A stretch of 64,000 nucleotides of DNA from Nectonema munidae (Eukaryota; Nematomorpha; Nectonematoida; Nectonematidae). The notes under the pieces were generated by a model that searched no databases, was not told the DNA's origin, and saw only the letters and a program-made list of their open reading frames with translations. The DNA is taken from positions 248,001 to 312,000 of the forward strand of contig JAUIRK010001039.1 in the NCBI GenBank assembly GCA_030549495.1, written 5' to 3'. This document shows positions 11,964 through 23,262 of the stretch, in pieces (position 1 is the first letter of the stretch; every line of letters starts with the position of its first letter). The position numbers and the translations under genes were made by a program.

Positions 11964-12036
11964 CAAAATGGAGACGAGTTGATGGAATGCACACTCATCG
12001 TTCACAATTTTGGGGAGCAAAGCTAAAATCATTTTA
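11964..12036 (-). pseudogene. Partial copy of a host gene 1 exon with its acceptor
   Basis: These 73 bp match 13862–13934 with about six differences, covering the acceptor side and the first about 58 bp of the 13730–13920 exon, including the codons for LLPEIVNDECAFHQLVSIL. The copy loses the donor half. It lies 1.7 kb downstream of the parent exon in transcript order and 18 bp from the LINE target duplication. It still encodes the same start with few amino-acid changes, so it could be spliced into as a decoy or be simple debris. Confidence 0.75.
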
Positions 12037-13729
12037 ACCCTCGTTTGGCGGTGTAGGGCCTGAGCGACCATGTAATGTTTAGACTGAAATATTTTGATTA
12101 AAATTATGGACATATTAAAAAATGACTACTCTCTAAATTTCGAAATATCAATTTACTTCAGTGTTATATCATAATATAAAAATTGAGAATTTGAAAAGAT
12201 TTTTAAACTAAATCATAAAAATGAGAATTTAACACCATCTATAAAATTTTAGCCTTTTTCATAATGGAAGGTTTTCCTTTCCAAAATTGTGAAGTTTTTT
12301 GGAATAAATAAAAAATAAGATGAGTTTTTCCATTTTAATAAATTTATTACCATTAATTGGCTTGTCTATGCTAGTGAATATGCTTGGGTCAGTGTATCAA
12401 TAACCAAATTCCTGATTGGAATCCTCTCTTTGCTCATAATTGAATTCAAGAGGGTTTTGACAAAAAATGATTCAAGATGTTCTTAGATATATAACTCGAT
12501 AGCAATTTTATACGAAATACAATACTTGAAAAACAAGACAACATTTTTTACACCTTGGATTGAATGAATTTTAGGCCATGCGTCGTGTGATCTCATAATT
12601 CCATGGAAAAGAGATTATAAAGAAGTGCTTATAAAATGCTACTTACAAATATAGCGACCCTTCCCCTTCTCTATCTTAACTGTCCATTTTATTTGCTGAA
12701 ATTTCAAAAAATATTGTGATTCAAATTTTTTTTGAATGATTAGAATTTATACACTAAAAATAAAATGTAGAGACACATGTATAAAAAATGAACAGTGTTG
12801 TAGTTCTGATTTACTATTACCTTGAACCAAGAGATAAAAATGTTTATCTTTTACTTAAAATATTTAAGTTTTCAGTTCTAAATAAATCTGGTTTTACAAA
12901 ACACTTGAAAAAATTTTTTAAAAATATACATCAATTTTAATAATGAAGTATGTTAAGTTGATTATACAGAAAACAACCTTTAATATTTTATTTTATTTGG
13001 CCATTTGGCATCGTCTTTTTTGTTAGGCCCGCAATCCTTCCTTGATACCCACAAATTTGGTACAATTTCATAATCTTCCTTTTTTTGAGGTTTCAGTTTG
13101 GAGATAAATTTTCTTAAATTTTTCAGCCATGAGATAACTGTGAATTAATTGTCATTCTAGCAATAGTACCACTACTTTTTTTGCAAGATGTGTTAGTATT
13201 AGGCAATGATAATGGTGGCAGTTAAAATTATTATCCTCTAAAATACCGTAATTATTGAGATGAATTATAACTAGATAGTTATACTCGGTACCCATTGGCC
13301 AGTGTCAGATGTCCTTTTGATTTTATTTAGCGTTCATAATTATTGATTCATGTAGCTATTTGTTTGTATGAGTTCCTCGTTTACTGGTGTGAATACAAAG
13401 TTTGCATGTGTTTCTTTCTTAAATACTATACAAAGTATATGTATATGTAACCCAGCATTCATTATAATTCAAGGGTCCGAAAATTGACATTTATACTTTT
13501 GTCCATATACATAGCTATTATACATATACCCAGAACAAGAGATAAATAGCATTTTGAATTTTTTGACAATTTCAACCCCACTAGCATGTTCTAATTAGTC
13601 TATATGTGGCGAATCAATTATATGATATTATTTAAATACCCTACTTTCTTTGTTTAAAAATATCTAAAGGTTTACTGCTCATGCTCGCTTGAATCAAATT
13701 AAATGTTTTAGTGAAAGGAAAGGAAGTAC
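12037..13729. other. Intron of host gene 1, no feature seen
   Basis: AT-rich, no coding run, no clear transposon end. It lies between the partial exon copy and the parent exon. Confidence 0.4.
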
Positions 13730-13920
13730 CTGCAAAAGGGGCTGGGAAACATCGAGGAAAGAGAATGCATTGTGCGAGTGTGACTTGACTTCGCTGAGCG
13801 GGTGGCCCTGAGTGAGTGCTGAGTCTGATCTTTTGGCGCCCTGCACAACGAACTTATCGTGCAAAATGGAGACGAGTTGGTGGAATGCGCACTCATCGTT
13901 CACGATTTCGGGGAGCAAAG
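13730..13920 (-). CDS. Host gene 1, internal exon (unrecognised protein)
   Basis: Bounded by acceptor AATGTTTTTAG and donor CAG/GTACTT. The open frame reads LLPEIVNDECAFHQLVSILH... to ...FSFLDVSQPLLQ (63 codons) after a split alanine codon. Entry phase (two bases completing a codon) fits the single G left by the exon at 13986–14058, separated by an intron of only 65 bp. Exit is phase 0. The two other frames contain an early stop or lack the splice fit. Hydrophobic and helical at the start, serine/histidine-rich in the middle. No domain recognised. The acceptor half is duplicated at 11964–12036. Confidence 0.75.
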
Positions 13921-13985
13921 CTAAAAACATTTTCACATTTTAATTGTTCAAGTCGCTCCTTCTGCTTTCAAGCGAGAAAGAGTAC

Positions 13986-14058
13986 CCTTTATCTTTCTGT
14001 TGATGCGGAAAACAGAGTCTGATCTCCTTTGCTTGTGGAAAGATTTGGGCCAAAAGAT
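13986..14058 (-). CDS. Host gene 1, short internal exon
   Basis: Acceptor CTTGCCTTTTCAG, then 24 codons IFWPKSFHKQRRSDSVFRIN... plus one base, and donor AGG/GTACTC. Entry phase 0 matches the donor of the exon at 15588–15873. The exit base joins CT of the next exon to make an alanine codon. Strongly basic. The three exons join in frame without adjustment, which is the main reason for calling a gene here. Confidence 0.7.
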
Positions 14059-14739
14059 CTGAAAAGGCAAGAATTTTGAATTTAGTCAAGTGCAGCATAT
14101 AATTTCAACAGGTACAGATATTATAGCTTTTTATACATTGTTTTAATATTTTTTATGATATAATAAAAAAGTGCATAATTTAACACATAAAAAAATTAAA
14201 AAAAAATGTATTTGTAAAAAATTTTTTAGACTATATTCAATTAAAAAATTTCGAAAATGTAGTCAGTCATTTAGTGAATGCATTAGCTTCATCACTTCTA
14301 TCTAAAGAGTTTGATACCATAACAATTAGAAATTCAAGATGCCAAAATGAAAGAAAAGAAAAAGTATGTCTATCCACAAGATTAAAGTTGTTTGAGGGCT
14401 TGATACAAGCCTGCCTTCATTGTCTGTAACAAACTTTAAACTTCTTTACATACCACTTGTCGAATAAAATTTGACAAGACTTTCTTTTTTACATTTTTTA
14501 AATTTGTCCATAGTTCGATAGAAAACGGTGCAATTGTCCCTTTTCAAAGAAAGGACATTAAGATCACTAAGGCTTTAATTAGATTGAAATGCAAAAGATA
14601 AAATCGAAAAAAATATAAAACTCCAAGCCAATCTTGACATTTCATAGAAAAGAAAAGGTTAAAAAGTCATTAAATAAAGTTTTAAATCGCTGCATAATCC
14701 AATCCAAATTAATGCTTTTTAAAGGTTCGTCAGCCAGTC
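14059..14739. other. Intron of host gene 1, mostly featureless
   Basis: AT-rich. May include the decayed 3' part of the minus-strand hAT described next, but no terminus was found. Confidence 0.4.
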
Positions 14740-15360
14740 TTGTTCGGTAAGCTGACTTTGCATACTTCATTTTTGAAGATGTTTACTAACAAGCATAAGA
14801 TGTATCATGGAGTGATGTCAATCCAGGAGCATTGGAAATCAGTTTGGGGTAAGCAACAATAAAGCTACACAAGTTTTTTCCTCTATGATTCATTTTAACA
14901 TTTAATTTGTTTGTAAATCAACAAGTTCTAACTATAATTGAAGTCGCACAACATTTAAGTTGCAATCAAATGAGTTCTGAAACAGAAAAATGTCATTTTC
15001 AACTTTATTCAGATCTGAAAATCTTTCTAAAAAATGTTTATTCAAATCACGGACAATTTTTTTCGGAATATCAAGATTAATACTCCCAGTAATTGTAGAG
15101 CAAAATTCTTTGAAACATTGAAAATGAGAAATATGTCATTTTAATTGTGTTTCAAATAATAAGCGTTCTCTTCTATTCAAATCACAAATAAGATTATCCT
15201 TCCCTTGTTTTTTTTAATTCATTCATTCCATGGAAGTGACAAAGTTGGAACACCAAGGAAACATAAAAAGTGGAAATGAACACATAATATATTCCAAAAA
15301 TAAGACTTATAGTTATCAAAATTTAGTTTGCGGGCCTGATAAACAGTTTGATGACTCCTG
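14740..15360 (-). mobile_element. hAT transposon remnant (ZBED/SCAND3/FAM200-like), minus strand
   Basis: The minus strand from 15360 reads CAGGAGTCATCAAACTGTTT then ATCAGGCCCGCA, a hAT-like terminus. Inside, 15118–14900 translates to SINLDIPKKIVRDLNKHFLE, ERFSDLNKVENDIFLFQNSF and LELVDLQTN, the characteristic 'EFxxRFxDF...NPF...ELIDLQ' block of ZBED5/SCAND3-type hAT transposases, followed by a broken hATC segment (SMQSQLTEQDWLTNL, near 14760). Several stops and frame changes. It lies in the intron between host exons 15588–15873 and 13986–14058, same strand. Confidence 0.65.
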
Positions 15361-15587
15361 ATTCAAGCAATGCGAGAAGTGATGAGATTCACATTTAAGA
15401 ATGAGGATACAGCAAAATATATTAGATTCATTTTTAGCGAAAAATATTATTTCTAATTCCAGATATGGTGAATGGTGATAGATAGATAACCCATAAATCC
15501 ATTATAAATATAATAACGCAATAAACCGTAAACCCATAAACATACATAACCCAATAAACCGTTATAAATCGAGAAAATGGCAATTAC

Positions 15588-15873
15588 CTGTGTGGGCATG
15601 TTTATATAATCACCCTCACTTGTCGGCTTGCTGCGGTCTATGATGTCGTACTCACGGCATGTTTTAGCAATTTTGACGTAGCTGTGATTTCTGTGCACTG
15701 TGATCGCCTGACGAAACTGAGAAATGATGCGTCGCTTCGGCTTATTGAAAGATTCGCCACTCAAAGAAAACTTATCGAAGGATGGCGAAGCACTTGCGGG
15801 AAATGTTGACAAGGATTTGAAAGAGTTTTCTCTCTTTTTGATATCCATGTACGAAGGATTATGCTCGTCCTTT
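15588..15873 (-). CDS. Host gene 1, upstream exon (serine/basic-rich, possible phosphotyrosine motif)
   Basis: Acceptor CCCATTAAAAAACAG and donor ACACAG/GTAATT flank 95 full codons (KDEHNPSYMDIKKRENSFKS... to ...TSEGDYINMPTQ) after one base that finishes a split codon. The exit phase is 0, matching the next exon. The sequence is rich in serine and basic residues, so probably disordered, with YDIIDRSKPTSEGDYINMP resembling a tyrosine-phosphorylation/SH2-binding segment; that is only a resemblance. Translation could also start here at MDIKKREN if this were the first coding exon. Upstream exons were not found. Confidence 0.7.
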
Positions 15874-16477
15874 CTGTTTTTTAATGGGAAAAAAATCAAT
15901 CAATTCATGAATTGCATAAGTCGAGGCACAGATGAGAATCAAGCATCAAGGTTTTTTGACATTGATAGTCAGTCTAGTTCGGTGGTTCCCAACACCTTCT
16001 TTTACGCTTTACTTTTACTTTCCTTTTTATTTTACGCAGTAACACGTTTGTTGAAATTTATGAAATTTTCGTAATTTACGAAAGTTTTGGCTGAAACAAA
16101 CATTTTATAACATTAAAGCATCATTTGGAAATAAAACAAAAAAAGATAGACAATGGAAATGTGTACGTTAAGGTAATAAAATATATAACAGAACTGGATA
16201 GATTAACTCTAATTATTTAGATTTTAGTTTCATGGACAAAATTTTGAGAAAATTAAAAACTATTTACATCAGGGGCGCACATCCTCAAAATTATTGGGGG
16301 CGAAATTATCTTTTGCAATTTTCAAAATTACTGGTATGGAAATACCGCGGGAGACCACATATTCAAGATATCCTTTAAAATAGAGTGTATTCAGCGCATA
16401 CCTAAATTCATAGGACTACTTTATATTTTTTTTTACAAAATTGATGAAATTTAAATCCAAAATTATTGGAGGCTTGC

Positions 16478-16525
16478 CAATATGTGAGAATTTAGTCACT
16501 ATCAAGATAATTTGTCCATCTTTTT
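16478..16525. repeat. Dispersed repeat, copy 1
   Basis: Shares GTGAGAATTTAGTCACTATC, AAGATA and ATTTGTCCATCTTTTT with 56286–56350; copy 2 has about 19 extra bases in the middle. The family is unknown. Confidence 0.6.
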
Positions 16526-17569
16526 TTTTCTTTTTCCTGAAAGAGAGACCAGAGACAGATTTAGCAGAAAGAGAAAGAGAGAGATTTAGCAGACATAACT
16601 TAAGTTTTCTATAAATTTAAATACTTTATTAAATTATTAATTGGCAAATTATTTATTTTTGCGAGCTGGAACCTCGTAGGTTAGGGTTGAGCATAAATAT
16701 CGTTAAAATTTTTGCTTAGAAATTTTTTTAATTTTAGAATTATTTCAATTAGTTTTTTTGGAAATTTGTTTTTAGAATTTTTTAATACGCTAATTCACAA
16801 CTTTTTTAAATTTTACTTTTTTGCTTGTTTCTTTTTCTTCAAATTTCATAAAATTTTTGGCTTATATTTTTTTAATTTATTTTACTTATTTTGATTTTAG
16901 GCCATCTAAAATTTTATTTTATATTTGTACATTTTACTTAATTTTTTTCCAAAAAATTTCAAACAAATTAATTAACTTAATTGATTTTTTGTAATCTTTA
17001 AAAGAAACCGTTGATGTTATCGTCTTAAAAAATAATTAAAAAAAAATAATGTTGAACTAAAAAAATTTAATGTAATGTCTTTTAATATCTTAATTAAACA
17101 TATCATTCTTAACGTAATCAAAAATTATTTGCTATATCAAAAATTCCAAAAATAGGACTTACAAAAATATGTTGAAAATTTTAATGGTATTTGGCTTAAA
17201 TGAAAAAAAAGGTTCCAATACAAAAAGATCTCTTTTTTTATATAAAATTTAAAGAAGAATTAAAATTTTTATCAGAACTGTTTCAAAATGTCAAGGGATT
17301 GATAATAACATCGTGAAGTGGAATAAAAAGACTGTTTGAAAATGTATGGAAAGCATGTATGATTCACAACACGTGCAGGCAAATCAAACAACGAATTGTT
17401 AACTTGTTTCTAAAATAACAACTTTTAACCTTTTGCAATGATTTGCCTTTTATAATAACTTTTAAGGTAAAAGCCTATCAGAAAAAGTTATAGAGCTTCA
17501 ATAAAAACTAAAAAATTTTACAACATAACTTAAGTTTTCTGAAAACTAATTTGACGTATCCACTACAGC

Positions 17570-17731
17570 AATGGGCGGCATGGCAGGTTGGTTCAATTGA
17601 TGGACTCAGCACGGAAGCCTCTGGGTTTGATTCTTCATTGATACCAAGTTGTTCATAGTTTGACATAAGCGATACATCCGTGCCTTGTCAATGAAAACAC
17701 ACCCACGGTACCTTTACATTACTTTTACTCA
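17570..17731 (+). mobile_element. tRNA-derived SINE, family 1, copy 1
   Basis: The 5' part has a box A-like TGGCAGGTTGG and a box B GGGTTTGATTC at tRNA-like spacing, followed by a tRNA-unrelated body and the end CACACCCACGGTACCTTTAC. The same unit lies in reverse at 50155–50310, with a better box B (GGTTCGATTCC) and roughly 85–90% identity by eye. It is not a tRNA gene: no cloverleaf acceptor stem and a body over 150 bp. Confidence 0.8.
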
Positions 17732-18351
17732 AAATTGAAAAATTTGCTACATAATTAACATAAGAGAGAAAGGAAACAAAATAAACTAATAAAACAATTT
17801 TCACTATTTTAAAATGAAAATGTCTGTTCTCTAATTTCAAAATAATAGGAGGCATAAAAAATGAGATAGTTTATCGGCTTTATTTGATATTTTCAAGTTT
17901 TTATAAGCAGCAAAAGCCAACGTTGAAGTAGCTAACCCTTATAGGGTGATTTGGTAACGCTTGTATTTTTTACATTTTGTAAGGAATCATAGAATACAAA
18001 AAACGGTAGTTTAATCACTTTTCATAAAATTATTTAAATCTAAGAACAGAAAATAAAAAACAATTTAAACTAACATAAATCATAAAAAATCATAGCATAT
18101 GAGAACAAGAAAATCATTGCTTTTTTTGACTATTTCTCTGTCTACAAATAAAATTCTAACACCTGTCATAAATAGATCAAGTACATTTTTAACAACTGTA
18201 ATATTTTGTTTCGATATTATATTTTTATTATAATAATCAACAAATTTTCTTAAAAAAATTATTTAATTCATTATGTACAGTGTAACTTATAAAATTTAAC
18301 AATCGAACATTATAAAAAATATCTCTGCTCAAGTATTAAACATTACCTCGA

Positions 18352-18812
18352 TAATAAAATTCTATTTGATGACGTTGCTTTCTTTTTAAAAGAAATAAAA
18401 AGATTTTATTTGGTCATCTAGCGTATCTCAAATTTCATTATTACAAAAGAAACAAAATCAAACTTTGAAAGTTTTGTTTAATAAGAATCCGTTTAATTCC
18501 GAATATCTTGAAAGTTAGACAAACTCAAATATCTATTTTTGTTTATAAGTGTAAAAACTTAAATATGAAATCAATTTTAACTACTGTGAAAATCATTAGT
18601 TTCATAAGTATAACTTAGGCAACAAGAACAATTTAAGAAATGTAAGATATAATTTTGCAATAACAAATAAATTTTTCATTAAAAAGTCTATTAAAATATG
18701 GAATAGCCTCCCTTTGAGTATTAGGGTTCTGAAAAACATTGGTAGCTTCAAACGTAAAAGCAAAAAGTTTTTCCTAACTCGTTAATATCCTTGAATATAT
18801 TAACTTATAATT
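18352..18812 (+). mobile_element. LINE 3' fragment, truncated copy of the 20.1–21.8 kb family
   Basis: Nearly collinear with 20875–21352 (about 95% by eye). Both end in the C-terminal coding block with FFIKKSIKIWNSLPLSI and SFKRKSKKFFLTR, typical of the end of CR1/Jockey-like LINE ORF2. This copy starts abruptly and lies inside the hAT-type element. Frameshifts interrupt the reading frame. Confidence 0.75.
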
Positions 18813-19356
18813 ATGTATCAAGTATTAAAAAAGTATTTTTGATTTTAAACTGAATAGCAAGTCAAAATATTAATTCCCAAATAGCTATTGAAAAAAAATT
18901 TCTTGACTTGAAAAAATTAGTTTTCAAATGTTACAAAATGTAACAAACGTACTGATAAAGATTAAGTGGCCTTGGTCGTCGCCTCCCCCCCCCGTATGTG
19001 CGCCCTTGATTTACACTTATTGAGATAAACCGTAAAATAAACAATTTATTCTTTTCATAATTATATTATAAATATAATCACAACTATAATAATAGTGAAA
19101 ATTTAATGAAAAAAAGTGATTAGATAAAAGTTTTTTAAAGCAGGAAAATATTTTAAAGGAATAAAGTGTAATACGTGTGATGTAGTAAAAAATATTTTTG
19201 GCAGCACCCTTGAATCTATCTTGCAGCACCCCTGACGAAACTGCAAAGGATCTTTCCTAGATTGACCCTCCACTGAAAAAAATAAGCCTTCAGCTAACAC
19301 TTGGGAAAAATATATGTATTGTTTTCAATAATTTTTTATACTATTTAATATATTAT

Positions 19357-19551
19357 TCAAATTCCATAGCTGGAAAAATAAAACATACGACTATAGTACG
19401 GAAACGTTTTGTTTTCTGGTAAAATACGATTCCTGTGCACCACCGATTTCTTACTTCCTTTACTAACAAAACCATGAAAAATCACTGGATATAAATGAGA
19501 ATGGTCATCTGTTTCGGAGCAAATATCAATTGCCATCTCTTCCAGGACAAA
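19357..19551 (-). CDS. Coding-like stretch, possible exon, weak resemblance to PLC X-box
   Basis: An open frame of about 64 codons reads FVLEEMAIDICSETDDHS, LYPVIFHGFVSKGSKKSV... and ends in TGA at 19357. The PVIxHG context recalls the phosphoinositide phospholipase C X-box (LDCWDG...PVIYHG), but the catalytic context is otherwise weak and the match is from memory only. A plausible donor (GGAA/GTAAGA) lies inside. No upstream or downstream partner exon fits by phase. It may be a host exon or a decayed gene piece. Confidence 0.3.
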   Translation of the reverse strand, partial: FVLEEMAIDICSETDDHSHLYPVIFHGFVSKGSKKSVVHRNRILPENKTFPYYSRMFYFSSYGI

Positions 19552-20139
19552 TGTCTATCTTCATTTGTACCAGGTCAATACCCAATTCTTATATTACAGA
19601 TGATAAAAAGAAATAATAGTGAAAAAAAGAAAGTCTAATCTAATAAATATTTGTAATCAAACAAAGAGAATGTTAAAAAAATAAAGACAAAATAAAAAAA
19701 TCTATAGAAACTAAATTATTTTAGTGTTTTACCATTTGAATTAAATTATTGCCATTTTAATTATTCATTTGATTTTTATAAAAAAAATTATCTATTAAAA
19801 AAGATTTCTAAGGTTGGTTTATTTTTTATATCAAATCACCTTCAGTCGTAGGTTATATTTTTGCATATATATAGGTGACCTTTAGCGGATAGACCAACAA
19901 ACTAAAAACTATGTTTAAGTGTGGCTAATGATGTTTATTTGCGATTTAAAAGTAGAGAGGCTTCGAGATTAAATCGATTTTCTTCAACTGTTAAGCTGGG
20001 TGACTTAAGGTAATGACAAAGAAACATTAATACCGTAAATTTTTAATCTCTAGTAAATAGTATTTAAAATATAGAATGAAATATAAATAAAACAATTCTT
20101 TCAAAAAAAACTATTCATGTCATGGAACCAACTAAAGGT
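19552..20139. other. No gene seen
   Basis: AT-rich sequence with no recognisable element end or coding run. Confidence 0.5.
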
Positions 20140-21835
20140 ATACGACGGAACTTAAAAATATCAAAAAAGTCAAAGATATGCTTTTTCATAAATACTTGAA
20201 AAATCGAACTCTTGAATCATGGAATTTGTACAAATCAGTGAGAAGTAAGTACGACAAAAAGGTAACTTTTTGTAAAATGAATTTTACCGCTCGAAGTTTT
20301 CAATTTTAAAGAACAATCCAAAGGATTCGTGGAAAGTCATTAACAATTTACTTGGTTGTAAACGCAATAAACTGATCCCTTTAAATTCGAATGATTTCTC
20401 TCATTTTTTTCTTCTCCCAACGAATCAAAGTCTGTTCAGTCTCCCATTAGTGTTTGATAGTAAGCTAAAGTTTAAGGAGCATATTGATGAAATAGCTCTC
20501 AATCTTAATCGTACTATGGGTATCTTGTACCATAGAAAAAATATTTTTCCTCTAAATATTAGACTTATGATATATAAACAGTTATTTCTCTCTTATGTAA
20601 ACTACAGTATAATAAATTGGTACCCTTTTGGAAAAAAGCGCTTAGAGATCTTACAAAAACGAGCAATAAGAGTAATTTATAGCATGAATAAGTTTGGCCA
20701 CACAACAAAAATTTTTAAGCAAAACGTATTGTAAAATTAGATGACATTATTAAGCAGAGAGTAGGAGTTTTTCTTTACTAAGATTATACTAGGAGCTCAA
20801 GCAAACCTTTGAAATTTTATAATAGACTGAAAGGATCAATTATCTCTATTTTGAAAAAATGTAATGATTTTTACCTCAATAACAAAATTCTATTTGATGA
20901 CGTTTTTATGCCGTTGCTTTCTTTTAAAAAGAAATAAAAAGATTATATTTGGTCATCTAGCGTATCTCAAATTTCATTATTACAAAAGAAACAAAATCAA
21001 GCTTTGAAAGTTTTGTTTAATAAGAATCCGTTTAATTCCGAATATCTTGAAAGTTAGACAAACTCAAATATCTATTTTTGTTTATAAGTGTAAAAATTTT
21101 AAAATGAAATCTATTTTAACTACTGTGAAAATCATCAGTTTTATAAGTATAACTTAGGCAACAAGAACAATTTAAGAAATGTAAGATATAATTTTGCAAT
21201 AACAAATAAATTTTTCATTAAAAAGTCTATTAAAATATGGAATAGCTTCCCTTTGAGTAGTAGGATTCTGAAAAACATTGGTAGCTTCAAACGTAAAAGC
21301 AAAAAGTTTTTCCTAACTCGTTAATATCCTTGAATATATTAACTTATAATTACCTATTATTTAGAATTTTGATACTTGTGATCTTTTGTTTTTTTAGATG
21401 ATTTCTTCTCATATCCCTTTTCCAAATTCGTAACCTCGTTTCTTCCAATTCTTATTCTGTTGGATGTTTTTTCTACCACATATACTTTATACTGATTTTA
21501 TTTATTTTTATTATTCATATGTTTTTTAACTTCGAATTGTATGCTTTGTTAACATGTGCTTAGAGTACCTTGTACTTACTGTGATTTTCAAATGATATGC
21601 TTTTGAAGTTTTTTTTTATTCTATCATTCAACTAAGTCAACCTATCTTTTCTTTTTTTATTTTTTCAAAATTTAATGTATTTTATCATATCATTTTTCAA
21701 TTCTTGTTATAAATATAGATTTACTAGAATTCTACATTATTGTTAGGTGTGACAATAACCTGTTTGGTTTGATCCACCATCCTGACTGTCATCACTATCT
21801 TATTGTGTTTTTTTCTCTAAAATAAAAAAAAATCT
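20140..21835 (+). mobile_element. LINE (CR1/Jockey-like), internally deleted
   Basis: 20167–20400 encodes the endonuclease–RT linker (FHKYLKNRTLESWNLYKSVR; NPKDSWKVINNLLG). It runs straight into 20450–20734, the RT thumb/C-terminal part (FDSKLKFKEHIDEIALNLNR; IRLMIYKQLFLSYVNYSIIN; LQKRAIRVIYSMNKFGH), so the RT palm with its catalytic residues is missing. 20875–21340 is the C-terminal tail shared with 18352–18812. An A/T-rich 3' untranslated region ends near 21835 with AATAAAAAAAAATC. Frameshifts and stops are present. The element cannot have moved itself in this form. Confidence 0.75.
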
Positions 21836-23262
21836 AATTTCTGAATATTTACCTTTTCAGCTTTTATTTTAAGATTGATTTTTCTAAAGATTTTTTTGCA
21901 TAACCTAATTATCTTTAGTTATTTATAATAGTATATTCAATTAAAAATGTTTTTTCCCATTTTGTAGTATTATACATTCAAAATATGTTTTATCTCGCTT
22001 TGTTCAACCCTAAAAAGGTTTGGTAAAGATTTTAAAGCATAGAAAATGTTTTTGTTAAATTGAACCAGATCTACAGAATAATTATGATAAAATTATCCAA
22101 TTATAAAAATAAAAAGTTATACTTTAATATCATAAATTCCTTACGTGTGACTTGTATAATTTTAAAGCCCATAAAATGGTATTTTATGTTAAAATCGGTA
22201 AGAAATTCAGAATTTATAAGCATCAAAAGAATTTACTTAAATTTAATCTTAAAATATTGTAAAAAAAGTACAAAACTAAAAATGCGTTTCTGAATAATCC
22301 AATCAATGTCAATGAAATGGATGCATCTACTTTGTCTAAATAAATTTGTATAAGTTTGGCTCTCTTGTCAATGCAACACTTAAATCATTACTCACTTCCC
22401 ATCTATTTCGGGTTTGATTTCCATGTTAAGTAGCTTGGAAAACGCTTGCTCACAACCAAATGTAGTTGTTAATAGAATCAGATATTTCAGAGCCATCTTT
22501 GCAACATTAGCATAGGACGGCCCAATTTCAATCGAAAAATGAATATGAGATATTTCACAAAAAAAACCTGTTTTACAACTCCTAAACCCTTAATTAAATC
22601 TATAAACAGTTTTTGAACTAAGAAGTGTTCTAAGATCAGCTAACTAATTGAGATAACAGACGGGTTTTTGATAAATTGATAGAATTTTTCAAATTTTTGT
22701 AGGGTTAGATAAATAAAGAGAATAATTTTTCTGCCAAGATATGCTGCACTGTGTTTTATTAAAACCAGCACATGTTCAGTGATATAAAATCTTATTTTTA
22801 TCAACAAATATGTTCGAAAATTCGTCGCACATCTTACATGTTACCATTTTTAGTAACATCCATACATAAGCGGTAATATTCCTCTATCTGTGCAGAGGTG
22901 TTTTCATCGTTTCGATACTCGTATGCAATGCGTTCTTTTCATTCTGTTTACATTCTCAGTGTGCTCCATCTATAAGACAGTCCTGAAACATGACGATGAA
23001 AAATATTGCGAAGTTGTAATGAGACTGTTCTATCGAATTTCTTTCTACAATTCATTAAACACCAATTTGGAAGTGAGTATGTGAGTATTCATCATCCAGA
23101 CTTTCGTATGCATTGCGTAACATTTTGCTTACGTTCTCAGTGTGTAAAATTACATACATAAACTGTAAGTGAAATTATATAATGTGGATTGTAATCAAAG
23201 TAATTTTGTCATTCAGAGCTTATAGTTTTGTTGGTTTATATAGTAGTTTTCCAACATTGTGA
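21836..23262. other. AT-rich, probably includes the 5' part of the next hAT
   Basis: No gene up to about 22880. From 22880 two diverged copies of a roughly 50-bp motif (CGTATGCAATGCGTTCTTTT; CGTATGCATTGCGTAACATT, with CATTCTCAGTGTG and CGTTCTCAGTGTG) precede the hAT reading frame and may be its leader. Confidence 0.4.

Larger units (their letters stand above)
16270..19008. mobile_element. hAT-type element with 8-bp target duplication, no transposase left
   Basis: Left end CAGGGGCGCACATCC at 16270. The right end read on the minus strand from 19008 is CAAGGGCGCACATACGGGGG. The flanks are ATTTACAT (16262–16269) and ATTTACAC (19009–19016), 7 of 8 identical, the duplication length of hAT elements. 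No transposase is recognisable. The 2.7-kb interior is AT-rich and carries a SINE (17570–17731) and a LINE tail (18352–18812), so it is a composite of later insertions in a non-coding hAT. Confidence 0.75.

Noticed and set aside
16712-16894. Phenylalanine-rich plus-strand ORF
   Set aside because: A product of T-rich sequence; no coding character.
17581-17640. tRNA-like box A and box B, possible tRNA gene
   Set aside because: Body and tail are shared with 50155–50310, so a SINE.
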